A DNA stretch of 64,000 nucleotides from Psychrobacter sp. P11F6. Lineage in GTDB: Bacteria > Pseudomonadota > Gammaproteobacteria > Pseudomonadales > Moraxellaceae. Numbering within the stretch: the stretch's first letter is position 1; the number at the start of each line of letters is the position of its first letter. The notes under the pieces were generated by a model. It searched no databases. It saw only the letters and a list, made by a program, of their open reading frames with translations, and was not told where the DNA came from. Of the stretch, positions 15,764 to 23,915 are shown one piece after another. A program made the position numbers and the translations under genes. Where the stretch lies: contig NZ_CM003594.1 of assembly GCF_001435295.1 (NCBI RefSeq), positions 1,488,001-1,552,000 on the forward strand, given 5' to 3'.

Positions 15764-17605
15764 TTATTGCGCAGGTTTGTTGGTGTCAGCCTGTGCTTTT
15801 TCGCGCACACGGATACCAAGATCACGTAGCTGTTTGCTATCGACTTCAGCAGGTGCTTGAGTCAGTGGGCATTCAGCAGTTTTGGTTTTCGGGAAAGCGA
15901 TAACATCACGGATAGAGTCTGCGCCTACCATGAGCATAATCAGACGATCCAAACCAAAGGCCAAGCCACCATGCGGCGGCGCACCGAATTTTAGGGCGTC
16001 AAGTAAGAAGCCAAACTTGTCTTGAGCTTCTTGCTCGCCGATACCTAAAGCATCAAGTACCGCTTGCTGCATATCAAAGGTATTGATACGTAAGCTACCA
16101 CCGCCAACTTCTGTACCGTTCAATACCATATCATAAGCGATAGAAAGGGCAGATTCTGGGTTGTTTTTCAATTCATCAACAGAACCTTTAGGTTTAGTAA
16201 ACGGGTGATGCATTGACGTCCAACGACCATCGTCAGTTTCTTCAAACATTGGGAAATCAGTGACCCAAAGTGGCGCCCACTGACAAGTAGTCATCTCAAG
16301 GTCTAGACCAATTTTTTGACGTAGTGCGCCGATTGCGTCATTGACGACACTGGCTTTATCCGCACCAAAGAAAATAATATCGTTGCTTTCTGCACCAGTA
16401 CGCTCAATCAAGCTGACCAATACGTCATCAGTCATGTTCTTGATGATAGGAGACTGAAGACCAGATTCTTGGTCGACGCCGCTATTAATGTTGCTGGCGT
16501 CATTGACTTTGATATACGCCAAACCACGTGCACCATAAATGCTAACGAATTTGGTATAAGCATCGATTTGCTTACGGCTTAATGACGCGCCGCCCGGGAT
16601 GCGTAGGGCAGCAACGCGACCTTTAGGATCGTTAGCAGGACCGGCAAATACTTTAAAATCAACGTCTTTCATTAAATCAGCAACGTCGATGAGTTTTAAT
16701 GGAATACGTAAGTCAGGCTTGTCTGAGGCATAGTCACGCATAGCTTCTGCGTAAGTCATGCGTGGGAATTGCTCAAACTCAACATCCATCATGGTTTTGA
16801 ATAAATGCTTAATCAAACCTTCGTTGATGTTCATGATTTCTTCTTCATTTAAGAAAGAAGTCTCAATATCCACTTGGGTAAATTCAGGCTGACGGTCAGC
16901 ACGTAAGTCTTCGTCACGGAAACATTTAGCGATTTGATAATAACGATCAAAACCTGACACCATCAGCAACTGTTTAAATAGTTGTGGTGATTGTGGCAAG
17001 GCGAAAAAGTTACCTGGGCGTGTGCGTGATGGCACAAGGTAATCGCGCGCGCCTTCTGGCGTTGCACGAGTCAAGATAGGGGTTTCAACGTCTAAGAAAC
17101 CATGGTCATCTAAGTAACGACGAATGGCTGACGTGGCTTTAGCACGGAAAACCATACGCTCTTGCATTTGCGGACGGCGCATATCAAGATAGCGGTATTT
17201 TAAACGCAAGTCTTCTGATACCGTGGTTTTTTCATCATTTAATGGGAAAGGCGGTGTTTCAGATTTCGCCAATACCTCAATTTCTTTGCCCAACAGCTCA
17301 ATTTGACCACTGGTCATATTATTGTTTTCAGTACCCGCGTAGCGTTGACGTACGCGACCAGTGATTTTTAGCACATATTCAGGACGTACCGCATCAGCAG
17401 TAGCAAAGGCTTCTGGTGTATCAGGGTCAACGACGACCTGCAAGATACCCGCGCGGTCACGCATGTCTAAAAAAATCACGCCACCGTGATCGCGACGACG
17501 ATGTACCCAGCCTACGATACTGATGGTTTGATCGATGAAGCTTTCGGTTACGGCTCCGCAATATTCGTCTCGATATTCGCTATGCGTCATAGTGCTTTGC
17601 GTCAT
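15764..17605 (-). CDS. aspS: Aspartyl-tRNA synthetase, probably non-discriminating (Asp/Asn)
   Basis: A class II synthetase of 613 residues. It has an N-terminal OB fold ([19 protein letters not shown]), motif 2 [20 protein letters not shown], a GAD-type insert, and motif 3 [15 protein letters not shown] followed by the bacterial [15 protein letters not shown] tail. His40 and Gly91 correspond, with one constant offset of nine, to His31 and Gly82 of the Pseudomonas aeruginosa enzyme, the residues reported to let it charge tRNA-Asn. This one is therefore expected to make Asp-tRNA-Asn for GatCAB. It marks the other flank of the LOS-type cluster. A second in-frame ATG lies at 17590. Confidence 0.96.
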   Translation of the reverse strand: MTQSTMTHSEYRDEYCGAVTESFIDQTISIVGWVHRRRDHGGVIFLDMRDRAGILQVVVDPDTPEAFATADAVRPEYVLKITGRVRQRYAGTENNNMTSGQIELLGKEIEVLAKSETPPFPLNDEKTTVSEDLRLKYRYLDMRRPQMQERMVFRAKATSAIRRYLDDHGFLDVETPILTRATPEGARDYLVPSRTRPGNFFALPQSPQLFKQLLMVSGFDRYYQIAKCFRDEDLRADRQPEFTQVDIETSFLNEEEIMNINEGLIKHLFKTMMDVEFEQFPRMTYAEAMRDYASDKPDLRIPLKLIDVADLMKDVDFKVFAGPANDPKGRVAALRIPGGASLSRKQIDAYTKFVSIYGARGLAYIKVNDASNINSGVDQESGLQSPIIKNMTDDVLVSLIERTGAESNDIIFFGADKASVVNDAIGALRQKIGLDLEMTTCQWAPLWVTDFPMFEETDDGRWTSMHHPFTKPKGSVDELKNNPESALSIAYDMVLNGTEVGGGSLRINTFDMQQAVLDALGIGEQEAQDKFGFLLDALKFGAPPHGGLAFGLDRLIMLMVGADSIRDVIAFPKTKTAECPLTQAPAEVDSKQLRDLGIRVREKAQADTNKPAQ

Positions 17606-17958
17606 AATATAATTATCCAGTTGTCAGCCCAATTCGAAATACAATAATGCAGCCATTGCTGTACGATTCAAGCTATCCGCTAAAAACGCACAAACACCGC
17701 GATTAAGACAAATGGTCATCACGTTGGCTACAGAAAATTTGATGTAAACGCATATTATGCCTAATCTGCCCTTGTTATACAACCAGTGGCGTCCAATCAA
17801 AGGGTAGGAAAGTATCAGTAATGGGCGTATTTATTCAGTAACATTTGCATTGGGTTAAATATTGTCATTTTGCTTGAAAATATCAGCCACTGTGCACATA
17901 TCAGGCTCACTTATAAAATCTTATTAAAATTATTCTAATCATGTAAGGAATGCTACTC
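17606..17958. other. Divergent intergenic region aspS / sohB
   Basis: About 350 bases between divergent genes, which must hold both promoters. An AAGGA (17945-17949) precedes sohB. No gene, repeat or convincing hairpin was seen, and no promoter stood out clearly. Confidence 0.5.
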
Positions 17959-18939
17959 ATGCTTTTTCACCCTGCTAAGAACCCTGTTGAGCTACAAGTT
18001 GTTCATCTAAATAAAAGCCAAGAACAACGCCGTGAAGACTTAATGGAGGCAACTCAAGGTAAAGCCGCGCTTAAGCAATTCAAAAAAGTAATGACTAAAA
18101 AAGCCAAGCAAGCATTGAAGGCAAAAAGCAAAAATAAGAAAAAAAACAGTGATAATAAATCACAAGTTTTCGTTCTCGACTTTGACGGTGATATCAAAGC
18201 CACGGCAGTCAAGCATTTACGCGAAGAAATCAGCACATTAATCAGCAGCGCAAATAAAGGCGATGAAGTCGTGGTACGTCTTGAATCAGGCGGCGGGTTG
18301 GTTCATGGTTATGGTTTGGCAGCAGCGCAATTGGCACGTCTAAAAGAGGCTGGTTTAAAACTAACGGTTTGTGTTGATAAAGTCGCGGCCAGTGGCGGTT
18401 ATATGATGGCTTGTGTGGCAGATAACGTAGTGGCTGCGCCCTTTGCCATTATTGGCTCAATCGGTGTGGTATCACAGTTGCCAAACTTTCATAAATGGCT
18501 AAAAAATCATGACGTCGATTATGAGATGTTTACCGCTGGTGACTATAAACGTACTGTCACTATGTTTGGTGAAAATGACGCTGACGACCGTGCCAAATAC
18601 CAAGAAGAGCTGGAGCAAACGCATGAGTTATTCAAACATTTCGTGAATACCTATCGTCCAGCATTGGATGTCGCAAAAGTAGCAACAGGCGAGCATTGGT
18701 ATGGCGAAGATGCGCTAAAATTGAATTTAATTGACAGTTTGCAAACCTCAGACAGCTATATTTTAGAGCGTATGGAAGACAATGAAGTCTATGCGCTGCA
18801 TTCACGTCAAAAGCCAACGCTGGCCGAAAAGTTGGGATTGTCACAAGCGGCAGAGGCCACCGTGAATATGGCGATTGATAAACTACCAGATGCGCTAGCA
18901 CGCTTTGATTTTAATAGCCGTTTAAATATCCTAAAGTAA
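17959..18939 (+). CDS. sohB: SohB-like S49 peptidase lacking the usual membrane anchor
   Basis: A protease of the SppA/SohB (S49) family, in which a Ser-Lys dyad cleaves peptides at the inner membrane. Evidence: QVFVLDFDGDIKA, VVRLESGGGLVHGYGLAA, VDKVAASGGYMMACVADNVV with the nucleophilic Ser (about residue 150), and ATGEHWYGEDAL. E. coli SohB starts with a membrane segment; here the protein starts MLFHPAKNPVEL and runs into a Lys-rich stretch (about 45-70). An in-frame TAA at 17944 blocks any longer start. The ATG at 17959 is preferred over 17950, which directly abuts the AAGGA. It may be cytoplasmic or peripheral. Confidence 0.88.
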   Translation: MLFHPAKNPVELQVVHLNKSQEQRREDLMEATQGKAALKQFKKVMTKKAKQALKAKSKNKKKNSDNKSQVFVLDFDGDIKATAVKHLREEISTLISSANKGDEVVVRLESGGGLVHGYGLAAAQLARLKEAGLKLTVCVDKVAASGGYMMACVADNVVAAPFAIIGSIGVVSQLPNFHKWLKNHDVDYEMFTAGDYKRTVTMFGENDADDRAKYQEELEQTHELFKHFVNTYRPALDVAKVATGEHWYGEDALKLNLIDSLQTSDSYILERMEDNEVYALHSRQKPTLAEKLGLSQAAEATVNMAIDKLPDALARFDFNSRLNILK

Positions 18940-18983
18940 TTTTCAATTTTCCAATCTAAATAGATGCATTGTTTGTATTTTGT

Positions 18984-19015
18984 AAAAGGCGTGTCCTAGC
19001 GGGTCGCGCCTTTTT
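18984..19015 (+). terminator. Terminator after sohB
   Basis: AAAAGGCG and CGCCTTTTT form an 8-bp perfect stem with a 15-base loop and T run, 44 bases past the sohB stop. Confidence 0.7.
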
Positions 19016-19157
19016 GCTGTTTATTCATAAATGCTGTGTTATAAATGTGGCATACAGAACAGAGTATACGCACGTACACTATAAAATTAGCATTGGGCTT
19101 TTTATAAAAGCTTTATGTGAACGTGATGAAAATCATTAACCATCAGCAAGGAAAAGG

Positions 19158-20435
19158 ATGCCAGCTATGTCTGAAAATACATTGATGTTTACTGCCACCG
19201 AACATGGTCAAACCATGCACGCCAAAGTCAAAGCATTTATCGAAACCCATATTGAGCCAATAGAAGCACAGTTTTGGGCGGATTGTCATGCGCAAAACCC
19301 AGACGGTAATTGGAAAAATTGGCAATGGCCAGAAAAGTACGAGAGCCTACGTAAACAAGCACGCGAAGCCGGTCTATGGAATTTATTTTTGCCAGATGAC
19401 ACGCTAGGGGCAGGGCTGTCGGTGACCGATTATGCACCGATTGCCGAGCTCACTGGACGCAGTTTATTAGCGCCTTATGTGTTTAACTGTAATGCCCCTG
19501 ATAGCGGCAATATGGAGCTGTTATGGCGCTATGGTTCTGAGGAGCAGCAAGACAAATGGCTCACACCAATCTTAGAAGGTAGAACGCGTTCGGTATTTTG
19601 TATGACTGAGCCTGATGTCGCCTCCAGTGATGCGACCAATATGCAAGCGACAGCTGTGGTTGATGGCGATGAGATTATTATCAATGGCAGTAAATGGTGG
19701 TCATCGGGTCTGGGTGACCCTGCGGTCGATATTTTGATTGTAATGGCGTACACGCCTGATGAGAATAAAGACCGTCATCATCAACATTCGATGGTATTGG
19801 TCCCAGCAAAGACAGCGGGTGTCAACATCGAGCGTATGCTCAAAGTCTTTGGCGATTATGATGCGCCGCATGGCCATGGTGAAGTCAGCTTTGATAACGT
19901 ACGTGTGCCCGTCAGTCACTTTATCGGTGGTGCAGGTATGGGCTTTGAGATTGCACAAGGTCGCCTAGGACCAGGTCGTATTCACCATTGCATGCGTTGT
20001 ATTGGCGCTGCCGAAAAGTCGATAGAGCTGGCTGTTAAGCGCGGCATGCAGCGTACCGCTTTTGGTAAGCCATTATTACAACTGGGTGGTAACTTTGAGC
20101 GTATCGCTGAGGCACGTATTAAGGTTGACCAAGCGCGTTTATTGACACTATATGCAGCGCAAAAAATGGATGCGCAAGGCACAAAAGCAGCATTGACTGA
20201 AATCTCAGCTATCAAAGTGGTTGCGCCAACCGTGCTACAAGAAGTGGTTGATATGGCGATTCAGATTCATGGTGGCATGGGCGTTTGCCAAGATACGATG
20301 CTACCTGCATTCTTTGCCCAAGCTCGAGCATTGCGCTTAGCCGATGGTCCTGATGAAGTGCATAAAACCATGATTGCTAAGTTAGAATTAAAGCGTCAGG
20401 GTTTTATTCGTCCTTCTAAATCTGCTAAATCCTAA
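19158..20435 (+). CDS. ACAD10/11-like acyl-CoA dehydrogenase
   Basis: A 425-residue flavin acyl-CoA dehydrogenase of the ACAD10/ACAD11 subgroup. It has an N-terminal helical domain, then the FAD/substrate motifs FCMTEPDVASSDATN (about 154-168) and ING-SKWWSSGLGDPA, and the C-terminal helical part with IQIHGGMGVCQD. At the position of the catalytic Glu of medium-chain enzymes (YEGT) it has ADGPDEVH with Asp396, the pattern of this subgroup. The next gene encodes an APH-type kinase; in human ACAD10/11 the two domains are fused. The group acts on 4-hydroxyacyl-CoA after phosphorylation in characterised systems. AAGGA lies five bases before the ATG; 19167 is also possible. Confidence 0.9.
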   Translation: MPAMSENTLMFTATEHGQTMHAKVKAFIETHIEPIEAQFWADCHAQNPDGNWKNWQWPEKYESLRKQAREAGLWNLFLPDDTLGAGLSVTDYAPIAELTGRSLLAPYVFNCNAPDSGNMELLWRYGSEEQQDKWLTPILEGRTRSVFCMTEPDVASSDATNMQATAVVDGDEIIINGSKWWSSGLGDPAVDILIVMAYTPDENKDRHHQHSMVLVPAKTAGVNIERMLKVFGDYDAPHGHGEVSFDNVRVPVSHFIGGAGMGFEIAQGRLGPGRIHHCMRCIGAAEKSIELAVKRGMQRTAFGKPLLQLGGNFERIAEARIKVDQARLLTLYAAQKMDAQGTKAALTEISAIKVVAPTVLQEVVDMAIQIHGGMGVCQDTMLPAFFAQARALRLADGPDEVHKTMIAKLELKRQGFIRPSKSAKS

Positions 20436-20588
20436 GTTTAGTTATTCATAAACTTATAGAAACTGATTTAAATAACCATCTGCTTAACTTAATTTCTCAT
20501 TGAAATTCACTATTACACCGTTAATAGTGAATTTTCATCCCTATACTCACTGATAAAACATATTTGACCACACGATAAGGAATGTCTT

Positions 20589-21872
20589 ATGGCAACTGCT
20601 AATCAAAGCAACACTACCGTCAAAGAAGTAGCTAATAAAATCTTAGATAAAGGCGGCGAGGTTCGTGAGGGCGAAGAGCTTGATGCCAAAGCGGTCAGCT
20701 CATGGCTACGTGCTCAAGGCGTCGATATAGAAGGCGAGCCTACCGTTACTCAATTTTCAGGTGGTGCATCAAACTGGACCTATCGTTTGCAATATGAAGG
20801 CGAAGGTAAAAGTAAAAGCCAAGATTTAATTTTACGCCGTCCACCAAAAGGCACCAAAGCAAAATCAGCACACGACATGGTGCGCGAATATACGGTTCAA
20901 AAATCCTTAAAAGATGCTTATCCTTATGTGCCTAAAATGGTCGCGCTATGTACGTATGAGTCCGTCATCGGTGCAGACTTTTATGTCATGGAGCGTATGG
21001 AAGGTATCATTCCTCGTGCCAATTTGCCAAAAGGCATCGATTTAAATGAAGAGCAAACGCGTGCATTATGTACCAATGTTATTGATGCTTTGATTGAATT
21101 GCATCAAGTCGATTATAAAGCGCATCCTGACTTGGTCAATTTAGGTCGCGGCGAAGGGTACTGTGAGCGCCAAGTTGCAGGTTGGGACAAGCGTTATGTC
21201 AAAGCCAAAACACCTAACGTCCCAAGTTTTGCCTTAGTACGTCAATGGCTTGGTAAGCATACGCCTGCTGACAGTAAGACTTGTCTCATTCATAACGATT
21301 GGCGCTTTGATAATGTGATTTTGGATGCAGCAGATCCGACCAAGGTGATCGGCGTACTCGACTGGGAAATGGCGACCTTGGGCGATCCTTTGATGGATTT
21401 GGGCAGCGCATTGGCGTATTGGATTGAAGAAGATGACAACATCATTATGCAGCAGTCACGCCGTCAGCCCACCCATTTAAAAGGCATGATGACTCGCGAT
21501 GAGGTGGTTGCTTATTATCTTGAGCAGACAGGTCTAGAGATAGACAACTGGACGTTTTATGAAGTGTTCGGGTTATTCCGTCTAGCGGGTATCGTTCAAC
21601 AAATTTATTATCGCTACTATCATAAACAAACGACCAATCCAGCCTTTAAAAATTTCTGGATTATTGTGCACGTATTACATGCCAAATGTCTTAAACTGAT
21701 TGCTCAATATGAAGGTGAGATTTTGTTTACTAGCCGAGTACAGCCACATCTACAGGATATGGGTGTTGATGCTGCGATGATTGAGCAGTTGCCAAGTCCT
21801 ATACAGACTGTGATTAAAGGTATCTTACCAAAGAGCTATTTTGGACAAAGCGCACCTAAAGCTGAAGAGTAA
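20589..21872 (+). CDS. APH-type phosphotransferase, partner of the ACAD10/11-like enzyme
   Basis: A 427-residue kinase of the aminoglycoside/choline phosphotransferase fold. FSGGASNWTYRLQYEG (about 56-71) forms the nucleotide loop, LILRRPPKGTKAKSAHDMVREY is typical of the ACAD10/11-linked subgroup, LIHNDWRFDNVIL (near 235) has the catalytic Asp, and GVLDWEMATLGDPLMDLG (near 255) has the metal-binding Asp. Close functional models are the kinase half of ACAD10/11 and LvaA of Pseudomonas putida, which phosphorylate the 4-hydroxyl of hydroxyacyl-CoA. So an acyl substrate, not an antibiotic, is expected. AAGGA lies seven bases upstream. Confidence 0.9.
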   Translation: MATANQSNTTVKEVANKILDKGGEVREGEELDAKAVSSWLRAQGVDIEGEPTVTQFSGGASNWTYRLQYEGEGKSKSQDLILRRPPKGTKAKSAHDMVREYTVQKSLKDAYPYVPKMVALCTYESVIGADFYVMERMEGIIPRANLPKGIDLNEEQTRALCTNVIDALIELHQVDYKAHPDLVNLGRGEGYCERQVAGWDKRYVKAKTPNVPSFALVRQWLGKHTPADSKTCLIHNDWRFDNVILDAADPTKVIGVLDWEMATLGDPLMDLGSALAYWIEEDDNIIMQQSRRQPTHLKGMMTRDEVVAYYLEQTGLEIDNWTFYEVFGLFRLAGIVQQIYYRYYHKQTTNPAFKNFWIIVHVLHAKCLKLIAQYEGEILFTSRVQPHLQDMGVDAAMIEQLPSPIQTVIKGILPKSYFGQSAPKAEE

Positions 21873-21940
21873 GCAGCTTAAAAATTAAAAATCTAGGGCT
21901 TTTAAAAATTATAAGAGTGCGATTAATAAGGCAATATTTT

Positions 21941-22693
21941 ATGACAACCATACTTTTGGCCCGTCATGGTCAAGCGTCATTTGGACAAGAGAATTACGAT
22001 CAACTCTCAGAGCTGGGTGGCAAGCAAGCGCAGATGCTAGGTCAGCATTACGCGACGACTCAGCGTCGAATCGATGCGATTTTTACTGGTAGTTTGGTTA
22101 GACAGCAAGACTCTGCACATCATTTTTGGCAGCGTTATCAGTCATTTGTTGATAGCGATATCTCTAGTAAGCCTGCGATCGATATAAGTGCGCCGGATAG
22201 CTATGTACTGCCACAATTTGATGAATTTAATCATAAAGACGTGTTTATAAAGTCTAATCCTGCTTTTATGAGTAAAGGTGCTATTGCGGCTGAGATTGCG
22301 CAAGCAGAAGTGCCGTCTATGCGTTTAGCGGAGCTGTTTGATGCCGCAATGCAGCGCTGGCATGCAGGTGACAATGACAGTGATTATATTGAGAGCTGGT
22401 CACAATTTAATGAGCGGGCAAAACAAGCGCTTGAGCAAGTGCGTTTGCAAGTGGCTAATCTGAATTTAGAGCGTGATAGTACGGTGCTGGTGTTTACTTC
22501 GGGCGGCATTATTTCGGCTATTACCGCGCAGTTATTACAACAAGGCAGTCAGACTGCGTATCAAATTAATAAAAACTTGGTTAATACGGGCGTGACGTCT
22601 ATTACTTTAAAAGCGCAGAGTACACGGCTATTGTCTTTAAATGAATACAGTCACTTATTTGCTGATGGCAAACGCTTCTTGACGTGGCGATAA
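21941..22693 (+). CDS. Histidine phosphatase-family protein
   Basis: A 250-residue phosphoglycerate mutase-like phosphatase. LLARHGQASFG (residues 5-15) has the phospho-accepting histidine in RHG, a second helix has FTGSLVRQQDSA, and TVLVFTSGGIISAI sits where the distal histidine motif usually lies. There the expected His is replaced by Thr-Ser, so catalysis may differ. The ATG at 21941 (AAGG nine bases upstream) is preferred over an in-frame GTG at 21917. It lies 68 bases after the kinase gene and is likely co-transcribed. It could act on the phosphorylated intermediate or a by-product; the substrate is unknown. Confidence 0.8.
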   Translation: MTTILLARHGQASFGQENYDQLSELGGKQAQMLGQHYATTQRRIDAIFTGSLVRQQDSAHHFWQRYQSFVDSDISSKPAIDISAPDSYVLPQFDEFNHKDVFIKSNPAFMSKGAIAAEIAQAEVPSMRLAELFDAAMQRWHAGDNDSDYIESWSQFNERAKQALEQVRLQVANLNLERDSTVLVFTSGGIISAITAQLLQQGSQTAYQINKNLVNTGVTSITLKAQSTRLLSLNEYSHLFADGKRFLTWR

Positions 22694-22919
22694 CATAGCA
22701 TGTGATGGCGGTAAGACATCAAGGTCATAATTAAGCAATGATTAACATCAGGATAAAATGGCTATTCTAAACACGTAGCCGGTTTTTATGTTATTAAAAT
22801 CGGCTATGATAATTGTTGAGTACTTTTTGTGTATTTTTATGACAGACAAGCCGCACTTATCAATTTGCGATATTATAGACTGTCAACTTCATATAATATG
22901 GATGTAAACAGGACGTTCT

Positions 22920-23789
22920 ATGCAAAATAAATTGATCAATTTAGTCACTAAAAGCGCCAAACAAAGTAAAAATCAGCTATTTAGCGCGATTCAGCCCGCA
23001 CGATACCTAAAAGGTTTAAGTAAACAGCAGATTGGTCGTGGTAAAACAGTATTAATCACGGGTGCCAGCTCAGGACTGGGCGAAGGCATGGCAAGATTGT
23101 TTGCCAAGCTTGGCTATAATTTGGCGATTTGCGCGCGTCGTACCGACCGTCTAGAAAGTCTACAAGCAGAGCTGATGGCAGCGTATCCTGATATTCGTGT
23201 TGAATATCGAGCATTAGATGTCAGTGACTATGATGCCATATTCGATGTATTTGATGCGTTCGCAACTGACTTTGGTCATATCGATCGTGTGGTGGTCAAT
23301 GCGGGCGTCGGGGATAGTCGCCGTATTGGTAAAGGGCGCTTCGATACCAACCGCCGCACCGTTGAGATTAACTTTGTCTCTGCGCTCGCGCAATGTGAAG
23401 CGGCGATGAATATATTCCGCGCACAAAACAGCGGTCATCTGGTGGTGATATCAAGCATGTCAGCAATGCGTGGACTGCCTAAGCATTTGACCGCTTATGG
23501 CGCAAGTAAGGCGGGTCTGGCTCATCTGGCAGAAGGCATTCGTGCTGATATGTTATTAACCAAATTGCCCATTAAAGTCTCGACCATTTATCCAGGTTAT
23601 ATCCGTACTGAAATTAATGAAAATGCCAAACCACTACCGTTTGAAGTGGATGCAGATACGGGCACCAAATCCATCGTTGCAGCGATTGAGGCTGGAGTCG
23701 ATGAAGCTTGTGTACCAAGTCTACCGTGGTCTATCGTCGGTCAAGCAATGAAGCATTTGCCATTGCAAGTGGTCAATAAAGTCAATTAG
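22920..23789 (+). CDS. SDR-family oxidoreductase in the ACAD/kinase group
   Basis: A 289-residue classical short-chain dehydrogenase. VLITGASSGLGEGMARLF (about 42-59), VVVNAGVG, the catalytic Ser in VVISSMSAM, and YGASKAGLAH. ARRTDRL after the second strand suggests NADP. The first ~38 residues precede the Rossmann core. A 226-base gap with a weak hairpin (22776-22806) separates it from the phosphatase gene, so it may have its own promoter. In this context it may oxidise or reduce a hydroxyacyl or ketoacyl compound; this is inference. AGGA lies eight bases before the ATG. Confidence 0.87.
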   Translation: MQNKLINLVTKSAKQSKNQLFSAIQPARYLKGLSKQQIGRGKTVLITGASSGLGEGMARLFAKLGYNLAICARRTDRLESLQAELMAAYPDIRVEYRALDVSDYDAIFDVFDAFATDFGHIDRVVVNAGVGDSRRIGKGRFDTNRRTVEINFVSALAQCEAAMNIFRAQNSGHLVVISSMSAMRGLPKHLTAYGASKAGLAHLAEGIRADMLLTKLPIKVSTIYPGYIRTEINENAKPLPFEVDADTGTKSIVAAIEAGVDEACVPSLPWSIVGQAMKHLPLQVVNKVN

Positions 23790-23833
23790 TAACTAGTTGA
23801 CTTTATTGCTTTGGCATCAACAGCAATGAAGTC

Positions 23834-23895
23834 AAAAAGAAGACAATAAAAAACCCTCAACCTTAATGCTGAGGGTTTTTTATTGTCTTCTTTTT
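23834..23895. terminator. Bidirectional terminator with a 26-bp perfect stem
   Basis: The arms 23834-23859 and 23870-23895 are exact reverse complements (AAAAAGAAGACAATAAAAAA then CCCTCA) around a 10-base loop. It separates convergent SDR and fadD genes. The G/C core CCCTCA plus A and T runs allow termination on both strands. Confidence 0.92.
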
Positions 23896-23915
23896 AAAAA
23901 TCTAAAATCTATGCA

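Noticed and set aside
20589..21872. Aminoglycoside resistance kinase
   Set aside because: The fold is APH-like, but the sequence subgroup and the neighbouring acyl-CoA dehydrogenase point to an acyl-CoA metabolic kinase.
22776..22806. TAGCCG/CGGCTA hairpin between the phosphatase and SDR genes as a terminator
   Set aside because: Stem is weak with a wobble and lacks a following T run; kept only as a mention.
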